A stretch of 64,000 nucleotides of DNA from JACDAN01 sp963834825 (GTDB lineage Bacteria > Actinomycetota > Thermoleophilia > Gaiellales > Gaiellaceae). Shown in pieces: positions 26,331-35,522 of this stretch. Both the position numbers and the translations under genes were made by a program. How positions within the stretch are numbered: position 1 is the first letter of the stretch; the number at the start of each line of letters is the position of its first letter. The stretch lies in contig CAWICZ010000015.1 of the NCBI GenBank assembly GCA_963834825.1, positions 186,001 to 250,000 on the forward strand, written 5' to 3'. The notes below the pieces were generated by a model. It did not search any database and was not told where the DNA came from. It saw nothing but the letters and a program-made list of their open reading frames with translations.

Positions 26331-28182
26331 GCTCCTCGACTCGTTGCCGACTTAGAAAACGGAGCATGATCCGGCGGACGAGCTCACGGAGCGGGCCACG
26401 CGGCGGGCGTTCTCGAGCGCTCGGGTACGGCGCATACCGGCCCGCGCTCACGGCCGTGAGCTGCCCGGCGGCAGCGAGCCAGGCGAGACCGATCGCGATC
26501 GACGGCACTGGGACGTAGCCGAGCGCCAGCAGGTGCACGAGGTACGACGGGGCGTCCGTGCCGAGCTCGAATCGCCACGCGAACGAGCCGAGCAGCAACA
26601 ACGGGCCCGTGAGGCCGACGGCGAGCACTGCACTGCGAACCCAGAGGCGGTGATGACGGACCTGGGGGAGCCAGAGCCACGCGTGCAGCGAGGGCAGGAC
26701 GAAGATCAGGGCGAACGGGTTCGTCGCCACGATCAGGAGCGCGATCACACCGAGGGCGAGGAGCGCCGCGGTCTGGCCGGCGAGCTCCTCCTCGGTACCG
26801 ACCCGACGACGAGGCAGCAGGCGCTCGCGCGCGACGAGCCAGCCGCCGGCCGTGAGTGCCCCGAACACACCGAGGGCGAGCAGCGGATAGTCGCCGGCGA
26901 ACTCCAGGTCGGGTGACGGGGGACGCGGCGCGCCGTCGCCCCAGAAGCCGAGCCACGCCAGGACGCCGAAGACCACGCCGGTCCAGAGCCAGAACGCGAG
27001 CCTGCTTCGGTAGCTGCGAAGCGCCGGGGCCAACGGGATGTGTCGCCGACGACAACGCGCGAACAGGTCGATCGTCGCGAGCAGGAACGGGAGCAAGGCC
27101 GCGATGAGGACGAGCTTGATCGCCCAGCCGCGGATCACCCGCGGGCCGAGATAGACGTAGGTAGCCGTCGACCCCGGGAGTGCGACGCCTTCGTCCAACG
27201 AGCCGACGATCGCTTCCGCGGCGCCCCCCGCCTCACCGATCCGGCGCTCGACGAGCGCATCCACCGTGTCGGAGCTCGGGCGGGGCGGTCGCTCGTCGGC
27301 GCTCGTCAGCGTCAGCGCCGGGACTCCGTGGCCGACGAACGGCGCCTGCTCGTAGAAGCTGAACGGAAAGGCCAGGTCGATCAGCTGGCCGAGCGCGCTC
27401 GTCCTGCGCGGCTCGACGTTGGTGCGTTCCTGAATGCGGGCGGCAGCGGTCTGGACGAACCTCGCGTCGGGCGAGCGAGGCCGATCGCCGGCCAGGTCGA
27501 GACGGAGCGGCTGCTCGCCGCCGATCGCGTCCAGGTTGAGAACCGCTTCGAGGCGGTCGCGGTAGCGCGATTGCTCCAGGAAGCGCACCGCTCCGAGGCC
27601 GCCGACCGCGCCGCCGTCGGTCGAGAGGAAGACGATCGTGTGCGTCGGGCTCAGCGCGGCCTGCGCGCTGCGCAAGCCGTACCCGCGGGCAAGCTCGAGC
27701 AGCGCTCCCGTTCCCGACGCATTGTCGTTTGCCGCCGGACTGAGATCGAGGTTGTCTCGATGAGCCATGACCACGAGCGTTTCGCCCGAGCGGCCGGGCG
27801 AAACCGCATAGACGTTCTGGAGTCGCCTGCGTCCGACCCCCGGGACATCCGCCTCGAATTGGTCGCGCTGCACGCGAAAACCGTAGGAGCGCAGGCGCTC
27901 CGCGACCCAATCCGCGGCCGCGTCGGCCTCTCGGGAGCCCGACGCGCGGAACGGATGGCTGATCGCCAGCTCGCGGGTCGCCTCGACCGCCGCCTGCTGG
28001 TCGAAGGCCGGCGGCAGTGAGGACGGCGGGAGCTCGTCGGGCCGGCCCACCGTGAAGGCGGCGACGAGGAGAGGGATCGCGATGAGCAATGCGGTGCCGC
28101 GGTAGGTACGGCCGTTGACCGGCCGCTCCACGGAGCCCGGCCGCGGCCGCCTCGACACGGGATGGGGCGGGAGCGGGGCCAT
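26308..28182 (-). CDS. M28-like peptidase domain fused to a polytopic membrane region, catalytic Glu pair absent
   Basis: 624 residues: one membrane anchor (about 30-46), an M28-like domain (about 65-330), then about six membrane helices. Zinc ligands appear at His141 (VVMAHRDN), Asp153 (NDNASGTGALLELA), Asp218 (LNLDAIGG) and a late His (GHGVPALTLTS). The position of the usual catalytic Glu-Glu reads FLSTDGGAVGGLGA, so both acids are missing. It may be inactive or use another chemistry. ATG 28182; a GTG at 28131 is an alternative. Confidence 0.8.
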   Translation of the reverse strand: MAPLPPHPVSRRPRPGSVERPVNGRTYRGTALLIAIPLLVAAFTVGRPDELPPSSLPPAFDQQAAVEATRELAISHPFRASGSREADAAADWVAERLRSYGFRVQRDQFEADVPGVGRRRLQNVYAVSPGRSGETLVVMAHRDNLDLSPAANDNASGTGALLELARGYGLRSAQAALSPTHTIVFLSTDGGAVGGLGAVRFLEQSRYRDRLEAVLNLDAIGGEQPLRLDLAGDRPRSPDARFVQTAAARIQERTNVEPRRTSALGQLIDLAFPFSFYEQAPFVGHGVPALTLTSADERPPRPSSDTVDALVERRIGEAGGAAEAIVGSLDEGVALPGSTATYVYLGPRVIRGWAIKLVLIAALLPFLLATIDLFARCRRRHIPLAPALRSYRSRLAFWLWTGVVFGVLAWLGFWGDGAPRPPSPDLEFAGDYPLLALGVFGALTAGGWLVARERLLPRRRVGTEEELAGQTAALLALGVIALLIVATNPFALIFVLPSLHAWLWLPQVRHHRLWVRSAVLAVGLTGPLLLLGSFAWRFELGTDAPSYLVHLLALGYVPVPSIAIGLAWLAAAGQLTAVSAGRYAPYPSARERPPRGPLRELVRRIMLRFLSRQRVEELRRAAGS

Positions 28183-28192
28183 GAGCCGGGGC

Positions 28193-28205
28193 TATAGTAG
28201 GGAGG
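28193..28205 (+). promoter_or_regulatory. -10 box and ribosome site for the two-component operon
   Basis: TATAGT at 28193-28198 fits a -10 box, and GGAGG at 28201-28205 lies five bases before TTG 28211. If both are used the RNA leader would be very short, so one of them may be fortuitous. The site lies in the 28-bp gap to the divergent M28-like gene. Confidence 0.4.
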
Positions 28206-28210
28206 GCCGG

Positions 28211-28945
28211 TTGATTGCGCCTACGCCCGGCGGTGATGCGCCCGTGCCCGACTCCTCGACCATCCTCCTCGTCGACGACGAGGACTCCGTACAGAAGGTT
28301 CTGTCGTACCCGCTCGAGCGGGACGGCTTTCGCGTCGTGGCGGCCCGTGACGGCGAGGAAGCCCTGGCGAAGTTCGCTGCGGAACCGGTCGACCTCGTTG
28401 TCCTCGATCTGATGTTGCCGAAGCTCGACGGGCTCGAGGTCTGCAAGCGGCTTCGGGCCCAGAGCACGGTTCCGATCATCATGCTCACCGCCCGGGACGA
28501 CGAGCTCGACAAGGTGCTCGGTCTCGAGCTCGGCGCCGACGACTACATCACCAAGCCGTTCTCGATTCGTGAGTTCCGAAGCCGTGTCCGCGCACTTCTC
28601 CGTCGCGCATCGCTGCCTGCCCAGCACGACCAGCGGCGAAGCGAGACGATCGTGACCGACGGGCTGCAGATCGACCCGACGCGCCGGTCGGTCGAGGTGC
28701 GGGGCGAGCCGATCCAGCTCACCTACGTGGAATTCGAGTTGCTGCGAACGCTCGCGTCGAATCCCGGCCAGGTCTTCAGCCGTCGCCGGCTGCTCGAGTC
28801 GTTGTGGGGCGACTCGGCGTACCGGGAGCCGCGCACGATCGACGTCCACGTCCGCCACCTGCGCGAGAAGCTCGAGCGCGACCCCAGCGAGCCCGAGTTC
28901 ATCCTCACCGTGCGCGGTGCGGGTTATCGTTTTCGGGACACGTGA
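28211..28945 (+). CDS. OmpR/PhoB-family response regulator
   Basis: Receiver domain with LLVDDEDS acidic pocket, phospho-acceptor Asp66 (VVLDLMLPKLDG, counted from TTG 28211), MLTARDDE and the Lys of YITKPFS, followed by a winged-helix DNA-binding domain (YVEFELLRTLASNPGQVFSR to VRGAGYRFRDT). The TTG is chosen because GGAGG precedes it at ideal spacing; GTG 28244 is the shorter option. The histidine kinase gene overlaps its stop. Confidence 0.93.
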   Translation: MIAPTPGGDAPVPDSSTILLVDDEDSVQKVLSYPLERDGFRVVAARDGEEALAKFAAEPVDLVVLDLMLPKLDGLEVCKRLRAQSTVPIIMLTARDDELDKVLGLELGADDYITKPFSIREFRSRVRALLRRASLPAQHDQRRSETIVTDGLQIDPTRRSVEVRGEPIQLTYVEFELLRTLASNPGQVFSRRRLLESLWGDSAYREPRTIDVHVRHLREKLERDPSEPEFILTVRGAGYRFRDT

Positions 28946-30363
28946 ACCGCTTCCGGACCGTCGGCGTCAAGCTGACGCTCGCCTTGATTGCGCTCGTCCT
29001 CGGGGCGCTCGCGATCGTGTACGTGGCGATCGTTCCGACGCTCAAGAATCGGCTCATCGAGGACCGGCTCGACCAGCTCCAGCGCACGGCCGCCTTCGTC
29101 GTTCGCGACATCAGCACGAACGAAGATCAGTTCGGGCTCGATGCGATCCTCCAGACCGAGAGTCAGCAGCGAGGCGTCCGGGTGATCGTTTGGCGCTTCC
29201 TCGACGAGAATCCCGTCTTCCTCCAGGCCGAAGGGGACTCGCGGGGCATCGGCCGGGCACCGGAGAGCGACCCGGTCGCACAGCGGGCCGCCGAGCGTCG
29301 CGGCGGCGTTTCCCGCGGGGTCGTGGAGCGGGATGGAACACGTTTCGCAGAGGTCGCCGTACGTTTCGGAGGCATTCGCGTCGCGCTCTTGGCGACGCCG
29401 ATCGAGGACACGTACGCCAACGTTGCGCTCGTCCAGCGGCGACTCGTCGTCGCCGGTCTCATCGCGCTCGCCGCCGCAGCGCTGGTCGGTTTCGCGCTCG
29501 CACGGGTCTTCGCTCGCCGGATTCACCGGCTGGAACGGGCCGCCGAGCGCATCGCAGCCGGACGATTCGACGAGCCGGTCGTCGACCGTGGTGCAGACGA
29601 GCTCGGCGAGCTCGCGGTCGCGTTCGACGACATGCGCAAACGGCTTGCGGCGCTGGAACGCGCTCGCCGGGAGTTCATCGCCAACGCCTCGCACGAGCTG
29701 CGAACGCCGATCTTCGCGCTCGGCGGCCACCTTGAGCTTCTGACGGATGACGAGGTGGACGAACGGGACCGCCGCGCGTTCCTCGAGGAAATGCGGCGTC
29801 AGGTAGAGCGCCTGACGAAGCTCGCCACCGACCTGCTCGATCTCTCGCGAATCGATGCAGGCCAGCTGCGTGTCGAGCTCGCTTCGGTCGATCTGTCGGA
29901 GATCGCCGGCAGCCTGATCGGGGAGTTCAGCGGCGTGGGACGTGGAAGCGACCACCTCCTTACCTCTGACGGTGACGACGGGACGTTCGCGCTCGCCGAC
30001 GAGGAGCGTGTGCGGCAGATCGGACGCATCCTGCTCGAGAACGCGCTCCTTCACACGCCTCCGGGCACGCAGGTCCGCGTTTCGACCGGAGAAGATGCCG
30101 ATACTACGGAGCTGCGGGTCGAGGACGACGGGCCGGGGATCGCGGTCGGCGACCGCGAGCACATATTCGATCGCTTCTACCGCGCGGACGGCGGGCTCGC
30201 CACGGGAAGCGGCCTCGGTCTCGCGATCGCGCGGGAGCTCGCGACGATGATGGGCGGCGACCTCGAGCTCGAATCGCGGCCCGGGCGTACCGTGTTCACC
30301 CTCCGGCTCCCGCGCGAAGCGGTGCCGGCCGACGAGCGCGAGCCCGCCCTGGCGCGCCACTAG
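28942..30363 (+). CDS. HAMP-type sensor histidine kinase
   Basis: 473 residues from a GTG overlapping the regulator stop. Membrane helices at about 8-31 and 168-188 flank an extracytoplasmic sensor of about 135 residues. HAMP follows, then HisKA with phospho-acceptor His251 (NASHELRTPIFALGGHLELL) and HATPase (LLENALLHTPPG, DDGPGIAVGDREHIFDRFYR, GSGLGLAIAREL). The signal is unknown. The HtrA gene follows, suggesting envelope-stress control. Confidence 0.93.
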   Translation: MNRFRTVGVKLTLALIALVLGALAIVYVAIVPTLKNRLIEDRLDQLQRTAAFVVRDISTNEDQFGLDAILQTESQQRGVRVIVWRFLDENPVFLQAEGDSRGIGRAPESDPVAQRAAERRGGVSRGVVERDGTRFAEVAVRFGGIRVALLATPIEDTYANVALVQRRLVVAGLIALAAAALVGFALARVFARRIHRLERAAERIAAGRFDEPVVDRGADELGELAVAFDDMRKRLAALERARREFIANASHELRTPIFALGGHLELLTDDEVDERDRRAFLEEMRRQVERLTKLATDLLDLSRIDAGQLRVELASVDLSEIAGSLIGEFSGVGRGSDHLLTSDGDDGTFALADEERVRQIGRILLENALLHTPPGTQVRVSTGEDADTTELRVEDDGPGIAVGDREHIFDRFYRADGGLATGSGLGLAIARELATMMGGDLELESRPGRTVFTLRLPREAVPADEREPALARH

Positions 30364-30369
30364 CCCTTT

Positions 30370-30385
30370 CCCCGTGAAAACGGGG
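30370..30385 (+). terminator. CCCCGT-GAAA-ACGGGG hairpin after the kinase
   Basis: Six-base perfect stem closed by a GAAA tetraloop, seven bases after the kinase stop. No T-run follows, so it may only attenuate or protect the 3' end. A -10-like TACAGT lies downstream at about 30403. Confidence 0.4.
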
Positions 30386-30417
30386 CCTAGAGATGCCCCG
30401 GCTACAGTGGAATCGTC

Positions 30418-31641
30418 GTGCGTCCCGGAGCCGTCGCCGCAGTCGCCCTGATCGCCGCTGTCTTCGGTGGGCTGGTCGCGGTCTTCGTTGCCGATCGCAC
30501 TGGCACCGACGATGCGGCCTCGACCGACACGGTCTTCGTCTCCCGCGCCGGGGCTGCGCTTCCCGTCGAGCGCGCGCTGCCGGAAACGAGCGTCAAGCCG
30601 CTGCTTGGCAACGGCTTCGACCCGGCTGCCATCTACCGAGCTCGGACCGCCGGCGTCGTCACCGTCTACGCGTACTTCGAGGATCGTCCGCCCGGCGAGC
30701 ATGCCGCCCAGGGCTCGGGCTTCGTCATTTCCAAGCGTGGTGACATTCTCACGAGCGCCCACGTGGTGACGACGGCGGGCGAGGGTGAGAGCGAGCGAGC
30801 CCCGGTCGGCGCCGATCGCGTCTTCGTCGCGTTCAGCGACCGCGATCGCGTCCCGGCGAAACTCGTCGGCTGGGATGCCTACGACGACGTCGCCGTCCTC
30901 CGGGTCAATCCGAGCGACCACGCCCTGACTCCGGTGCCGCTGGCGAACTCCGAGCGTGTCGTGGTCGGCGAGCCGGTCGCCGCGATGGGCAGCCCCTTCG
31001 GCAACGAGAACTCACTCGCGGCCGGGATCGTCTCCGCGACGCGACGGTCGATCGACTCGCTGACGTCCGGCTACACGGTCGCAGACGCCATCCAGACGGA
31101 CGCGCCGATCACGCACGGAAACTCCGGCGGCCCCTTGTTCGATGCGCGAGGCCGTGTCATCGGGATCAACGCTCAGATCCGGACGAACTCCGGCCAATCG
31201 GAAGGGGTCGGCTTTGCGATCCCGATCAACGCCGCCAAGCGCTCGTTCGAGCAGCTCGTCCAGACCGGCCGCGTCGCGTACGCCTACGTCGGCCTCAACG
31301 CCGAGGACCTGACGCCGACGATCGCCCGGCGCTTCCGCTACCCGGTCGAGCGCGGCGCTGTCATCGCCTGCCTCGTTCCGGACGGCCCGGCCGCGGACGC
31401 CGGCCTCCGCGGGGGCAAGGAGCAGCGTCAGCTGAACGGCTTCGCGTTCCGGTACGGCGGTGATGTCGTTGTCAAGATCGGCAACAGTCCGGTCAGGGGC
31501 GCGGACGATCTCGTGGGAGTGGTGAGCGAGCGTCTCCTTCCGGGACAAGTCGTCCCCTTCACCGTGCTCCGTGGCAGCAAGCGGATGATCGTGCCGGTCC
31601 GGCTCGCCGAGCGCCCACGGCAGCCGCCGCGCGACTGCTGA
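30418..31641 (+). CDS. HtrA/DegP-type serine protease with PDZ domain
   Basis: 407 residues with an N-terminal membrane anchor (about 5-25). Catalytic triad His115 (LTSAHVV), Asp157 (YDDVAVLRV) and Ser236 (THGNSGGPLFD), then one C-terminal PDZ domain (about 290-395). It degrades or refolds misfolded exported proteins. It sits directly after the two-component genes, a common stress-response arrangement. Confidence 0.93.
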   Translation: MRPGAVAAVALIAAVFGGLVAVFVADRTGTDDAASTDTVFVSRAGAALPVERALPETSVKPLLGNGFDPAAIYRARTAGVVTVYAYFEDRPPGEHAAQGSGFVISKRGDILTSAHVVTTAGEGESERAPVGADRVFVAFSDRDRVPAKLVGWDAYDDVAVLRVNPSDHALTPVPLANSERVVVGEPVAAMGSPFGNENSLAAGIVSATRRSIDSLTSGYTVADAIQTDAPITHGNSGGPLFDARGRVIGINAQIRTNSGQSEGVGFAIPINAAKRSFEQLVQTGRVAYAYVGLNAEDLTPTIARRFRYPVERGAVIACLVPDGPAADAGLRGGKEQRQLNGFAFRYGGDVVVKIGNSPVRGADDLVGVVSERLLPGQVVPFTVLRGSKRMIVPVRLAERPRQPPRDC

Positions 31642-31748
31642 TTCGGGTTTAGCCCTTCGCCCGAGAGGAGATAGTCGAAGGGAAAGCATCGGTATCTGCT
31701 GTTTCCGCACACGATCCTCATAGAACCTGGGCGAAAGTGACCTGGACA

Positions 31749-32201
31749 ATGTCCCAAAGCTCATCGGCGGATTTGAAGTCGAACGGCGGTGCCCAGGTCG
31801 TCAAGCTGACGATTCCCGCGAAGGCGGAGTACATCACGCTGGTGCGCCTCGCTCTCAGCGGGCTCTCTCACCTGCGGCCCCTCTCCGAAGAGACGTTGGG
31901 CGATCTCAAGCTGGTGGTCACGGAGGCCTGCTCGAACTCCGTTCGACACGCGTACCGGGACGGCCGAGAAGGCTCGGTCGACGTCGTGTACGAGCTCCAT
32001 TCCGACCGCCTGATCGTCGAGGTCTGCGACGACGGCGACGGCTTCGCTGGCGGCGTCGAGCGGGCGGCGGCCGAGGCGAACACGAACGAGGGCGGGCTCG
32101 GGATCGCGATCATTCGGGAGCTCGCTGACGAGCTGGAGCTGGGCCCGGGGGCGAGCGGGAAGGGATCTCGCCTCCGGTTCGTAAAGTTCCTCCAGGACTA
32201 G
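31749..32201 (+). CDS. RsbW-like serine kinase / anti-sigma ATPase
   Basis: 150 residues from ATG 31749 (a GTG at 31737 adds four). GHKL ATPase fold: LKLVVTEACSNSVRHAYR (N box), VEVCDDGDGF (G1) and EGGLGIAIIRELAD (G2). Such proteins phosphorylate an anti-anti-sigma partner or hold a sigma factor. No sigma or STAS gene is adjacent. A CCCTTCG/CGAAGGG pair (31653-31659/31676-31682) lies in the 107-bp gap upstream. Confidence 0.85.
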   Translation: MSQSSSADLKSNGGAQVVKLTIPAKAEYITLVRLALSGLSHLRPLSEETLGDLKLVVTEACSNSVRHAYRDGREGSVDVVYELHSDRLIVEVCDDGDGFAGGVERAAAEANTNEGGLGIAIIRELADELELGPGASGKGSRLRFVKFLQD

Positions 32202-32253
32202 ACCCGTCGCGGGTATTCTCGCCCGCCCGTTTCATCCAACCACGCGCTTGCCG

Positions 32254-33540
32254 ATGCTCCCTCCCGTCAATGTCGGAACCAAGTCCCTGGCGGATTACGC
32301 GACATTGCTCAGCCGCGGCCTGATGGCCGAGATCCAGCGCCTCGCCGAGCCGTTAGAAGGGAAGCGAGTGGTACATCTGTCGGCGACGGCGTTCGGCGGC
32401 GGGGTCGCGGAGATCAACTACGCGCTCGTGCCGTTGATGCGCAGCGCCGGGCTCGAGGCCGAGTGGCGGATCATCCACGGCCAGGACGAGTTCTTCAACG
32501 TTACGAAGAAGATCCACAACGCGCTCCAGGGCAATCCGCAGGTGTTGACGCTCGAGGAGCAGGAGATCTACCACCGCTACAACGCGCTCAATGCCGCGGA
32601 TTTCGACGAGTCCGAGTACGACTTCGTCATCAACCACGACCCGCAACCGGCGGCGATGATCGACCACTACGCGGATCGCCGGGCACGCTGGATCTGGCGC
32701 TGCCACATCGATCTGTCCGACCCGAACCGTGAGGTGCTCGACGTTCTGCTCCCCTCGATTGCGCGCCACGACGCGGCGATCTTCCACCGGCCGGAGTACG
32801 TGCCCGATACCGACACGCTGCCGGAGGCGTTCATCTGGCCGCCGGCGATCGATCCGCTGACGCCGAAGAACATGGCCCTCTCGGCGGAGGACGCCGCGTA
32901 CATCGTCGATCAGTTCGGGATCGACGTGGAGCGACCGCTGATCACGCAGGTCTCGCGCTTCGATCCCTGGAAAGACCCGCTCGGCGTGATCGACGCCTTC
33001 CGCAGGGTCGCCGAGGGGCATCCGGGCCTGCAGCTCGCGCTGGTCGGCTCGATGGCCCACGACGACCCCGAGGGTTGGGAGTACTACAACCAGACGGTCG
33101 AATACGCCGCGGCCGATCCCGACATCTTCATCCTCTCCAACCTCAACAACATCGGCGCGATCGAGGTCAACGCCTTCCAGGTGCATTCCGCGGCCGTGCT
33201 CCAGAAGTCGATCAAGGAGGGCTTCGGGCTGACAATCACCGAGGGCCTCTGGAAAGCGCGCCCGACGGTCGGCGGCCGCGTCGGCGGCATCCCGTCGCAG
33301 ATCCAGGACGGCGAGACGGGCTGGCTCGTGGACAGCGTCGAGGAGTGCGCCGCCGCCTGCGGGGAAATCCTGGCCGACCCGACAGCTGCGGCGCAGCGCG
33401 GCCGCCGGGGGAAGGAGTTCGTGCGCCAGCACTTCCTGATGCCGCGCCTGCTGCGCGACTGGTTGGCGCTCTTCAACCTCTTGTCTGGCAACGACATCGG
33501 CGAAACACGGCTCGTCACTGCGCCGACGAGAGCGGCCTAG
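32254..33540 (+). CDS. treT: trehalose synthase, glycosyltransferring type (TreT-like, GT4)
   Basis: About 428 residues. The TreT pattern is clear: VVHLSATAFGGGVAEINYALVP, EAEWRIIHGQDEFFNVTKK followed by HNALQG, and the GT-B C-terminal site QKSIKEGFGLTITEGLWKARP. TreT makes trehalose from a nucleoside-diphosphate glucose and glucose, reversibly. ATG 32254 is preferred over TTG 32248. The otsA-like gene follows on the same strand, 60 bp away. Confidence 0.88.
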   Translation: MLPPVNVGTKSLADYATLLSRGLMAEIQRLAEPLEGKRVVHLSATAFGGGVAEINYALVPLMRSAGLEAEWRIIHGQDEFFNVTKKIHNALQGNPQVLTLEEQEIYHRYNALNAADFDESEYDFVINHDPQPAAMIDHYADRRARWIWRCHIDLSDPNREVLDVLLPSIARHDAAIFHRPEYVPDTDTLPEAFIWPPAIDPLTPKNMALSAEDAAYIVDQFGIDVERPLITQVSRFDPWKDPLGVIDAFRRVAEGHPGLQLALVGSMAHDDPEGWEYYNQTVEYAAADPDIFILSNLNNIGAIEVNAFQVHSAAVLQKSIKEGFGLTITEGLWKARPTVGGRVGGIPSQIQDGETGWLVDSVEECAAACGEILADPTAAAQRGRRGKEFVRQHFLMPRLLRDWLALFNLLSGNDIGETRLVTAPTRAA

Positions 33541-33600
33541 CGGCGCGCTCGCCGGCTCTCGCTCGGGCCGGAACACACGCTATGGGTAGGGTCCGGGGCC

Positions 33601-35079
33601 GTGGGCGAGCGCCGGAAGCTGATCGTCGTCTCCAACCGCGCACCCGTGACCTTCCAACGCGGCGAGAACGGGGAACGGGTTGCTCGGCGGGGTGGGGGCG
33701 GCCTCGTGACCGCGCTTCGCAGCCTGGTCGGACTTCACGACGTCACCTGGGTCGCCAGCGCCATGAGCGACGAGGACCGGGCAGTTTCGGCAGAGGCGGG
33801 CGGCGCCGCGATCGACGAGACCGCACGCGACGGCTCGTCGTACCGGCTGCGGCTCGTCGACCACGATCCGGCCGCGTATGACTGGTACTACAACGTCGTC
33901 TCGAACCCGACCCTCTGGTTCCTCCAGCACTACCTGTGGGCCCTCGCCTACGCGCCGGACATCGACCGCGGACTACACCTCGCCTGGGACGAGGGGTACG
34001 TGGCCGTCAACGACAACTTCGCGGACGCCGTCGTCGCTGAGCTCGAGGTCCAACCGGACGCGGCCGTCTACTTTCACGACTACCACCTCTATCTCGCGCC
34101 TCGCTTCGTGCGCGCGCGTCGGCCGGACGCGGCCCTCTCGCACTTCGTGCACATTCCGTGGCCGGAGCCGGACTACTGGCGCGTCTTGCCTGAGCCGATT
34201 CGCGTTGCCCTCCACGATGGGCTGCTGGCGAACGACGTCGTCAGCTTCCACACCGACCGCTGGAGAAGGAACTTCCTGCGCTCGGCCGGCGACATCGTCG
34301 ACGCGGAGTGCGACTTCGGCGACCACACGGTGGACTACGACGGCCGCCGGGTGCTCACGACCAGCCACCCGATCTCGGTCGACCCCTCCGAGTTCGAGGA
34401 GCTGGCGGCGAGCCCCGAGATCCTCGAGCTCGAGCAGCAGCTTGTAGCACGGCGCCCGGAGCAGCTCATCCTGCGGGTCGATCGAACCGATCCGTCCAAG
34501 AACGTTGTCCGGGGTTTCCGCGCGTTCGAACGGCTGCTCGAGGATCACCCTGAGCTCCACGGCCGCGTCGGCATGCTTGCGCTGCTCGATCCGACGCGGC
34601 AAGACATCCCGGAGTACGCCGAGTACCTCGGTGCGATCCAGCGGACGGCTCGGGCCGTCAACGACCACTTTCAGACGGAGGGTTGGACGCCGATCGAACT
34701 GAGGATCGAAGACAACTTCCTCGAGGCGGTCGCCGCGTACAAGCAGTACGACGTGCTGCTGGTGAACGCGATCTTCGATGGGCTCAATCTCATCGCGAAG
34801 GAAGCGCCGCTCGTCAACGAGCGCGGCGGCGTTCTCGTCCTCTCCGAGAATGCGGGCGCTCACGAGGAGCTCGCGACCTGGGCGCTGACGGTCAACCCCT
34901 TCGACGTCGCCGGCCAGGCGGAAGCCCTGCTCGCTGCGCTCGAGATGTCCACCTCGGAGCGGCGCGAACGGCTGGCCGGACTGCGCGCGCAAGTCCAGGA
35001 GCACGACCTGACGGAGTGGGTCGAGGCACAGCTCGGCGACCTGGACCGCGTCCTCGCGCACGCACGCGCGGGGCGATGA
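33601..35079 (+). CDS. otsA: trehalose-6-phosphate synthase (GT20, OtsA-like)
   Basis: 492 residues. GT20 motifs: LIVVSNRAPVTF, RRGGGGLVTALR, YFHDYHLYLAPRFVR, FVHIPWPEPDYWRVLP, VDRTDPSKNVVRGFRAFERL and DGLNLIAKEAPLVN. The family makes trehalose-6-P from UDP/GDP-glucose and glucose-6-P. The core is divergent from E. coli OtsA, so acceptor identity is not certain. No otsB phosphatase gene was seen nearby. Its stop overlaps moaC. Confidence 0.87.
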   Translation: MGERRKLIVVSNRAPVTFQRGENGERVARRGGGGLVTALRSLVGLHDVTWVASAMSDEDRAVSAEAGGAAIDETARDGSSYRLRLVDHDPAAYDWYYNVVSNPTLWFLQHYLWALAYAPDIDRGLHLAWDEGYVAVNDNFADAVVAELEVQPDAAVYFHDYHLYLAPRFVRARRPDAALSHFVHIPWPEPDYWRVLPEPIRVALHDGLLANDVVSFHTDRWRRNFLRSAGDIVDAECDFGDHTVDYDGRRVLTTSHPISVDPSEFEELAASPEILELEQQLVARRPEQLILRVDRTDPSKNVVRGFRAFERLLEDHPELHGRVGMLALLDPTRQDIPEYAEYLGAIQRTARAVNDHFQTEGWTPIELRIEDNFLEAVAAYKQYDVLLVNAIFDGLNLIAKEAPLVNERGGVLVLSENAGAHEELATWALTVNPFDVAGQAEALLAALEMSTSERRERLAGLRAQVQEHDLTEWVEAQLGDLDRVLAHARAGR

Positions 35080-35522
35080 GCGAGTTTTCCCACCTCGACG
35101 CCGAAGGCCGGGTCAGGATGGTGGATGTCGGTGACAAGCCGCTCTCACGGCGGCGCGCGCGTGCGCGCGCGACGGTGACGATGACCGGGGAAACAACGCA
35201 GCGCCTGCGGGAGCTGCCGAAGGGCGACGCGCTCGCCGCGGCCCAGCTCGCCGGGATCATGGCGGCGAAGAAGACGAGTGAGCTGATTCCGCTCTGCCAT
35301 CCATTGCCTCTGACCGCGATTGACGTCCATGTTGCCGTTGTAGACAACGGAGCGGACATCACAGCGACCGTGGAGACGACTGCCCAGACCGGCGTCGAGA
35401 TGGAAGCCCTGGTTGCGGCGAGCGTGGCGGCACTCACGGTCTACGACATGGCGAAGGCCGTCGACGACACGATGAGCGTTTCGGAGGTGCACCTGCTCGA
35501 AAAGACGAAGGAGCCCGTGTGA
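35076..35522 (+). CDS. moaC: cyclic pyranopterin monophosphate synthase MoaC
   Basis: 148 residues. MVDVGDKPLSRRRARARATV, LAGIMAAKKTSELIPLCHPL, and TAQTGVEMEALVAASVAALT are diagnostic, including the catalytic Lys/His region. Acts early in molybdenum cofactor synthesis. ATG overlaps the otsA stop (ATGA) and its own stop overlaps mogA, so the pair is coupled. Confidence 0.95.
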   Translation: MSEFSHLDAEGRVRMVDVGDKPLSRRRARARATVTMTGETTQRLRELPKGDALAAAQLAGIMAAKKTSELIPLCHPLPLTAIDVHVAVVDNGADITATVETTAQTGVEMEALVAASVAALTVYDMAKAVDDTMSVSEVHLLEKTKEPV

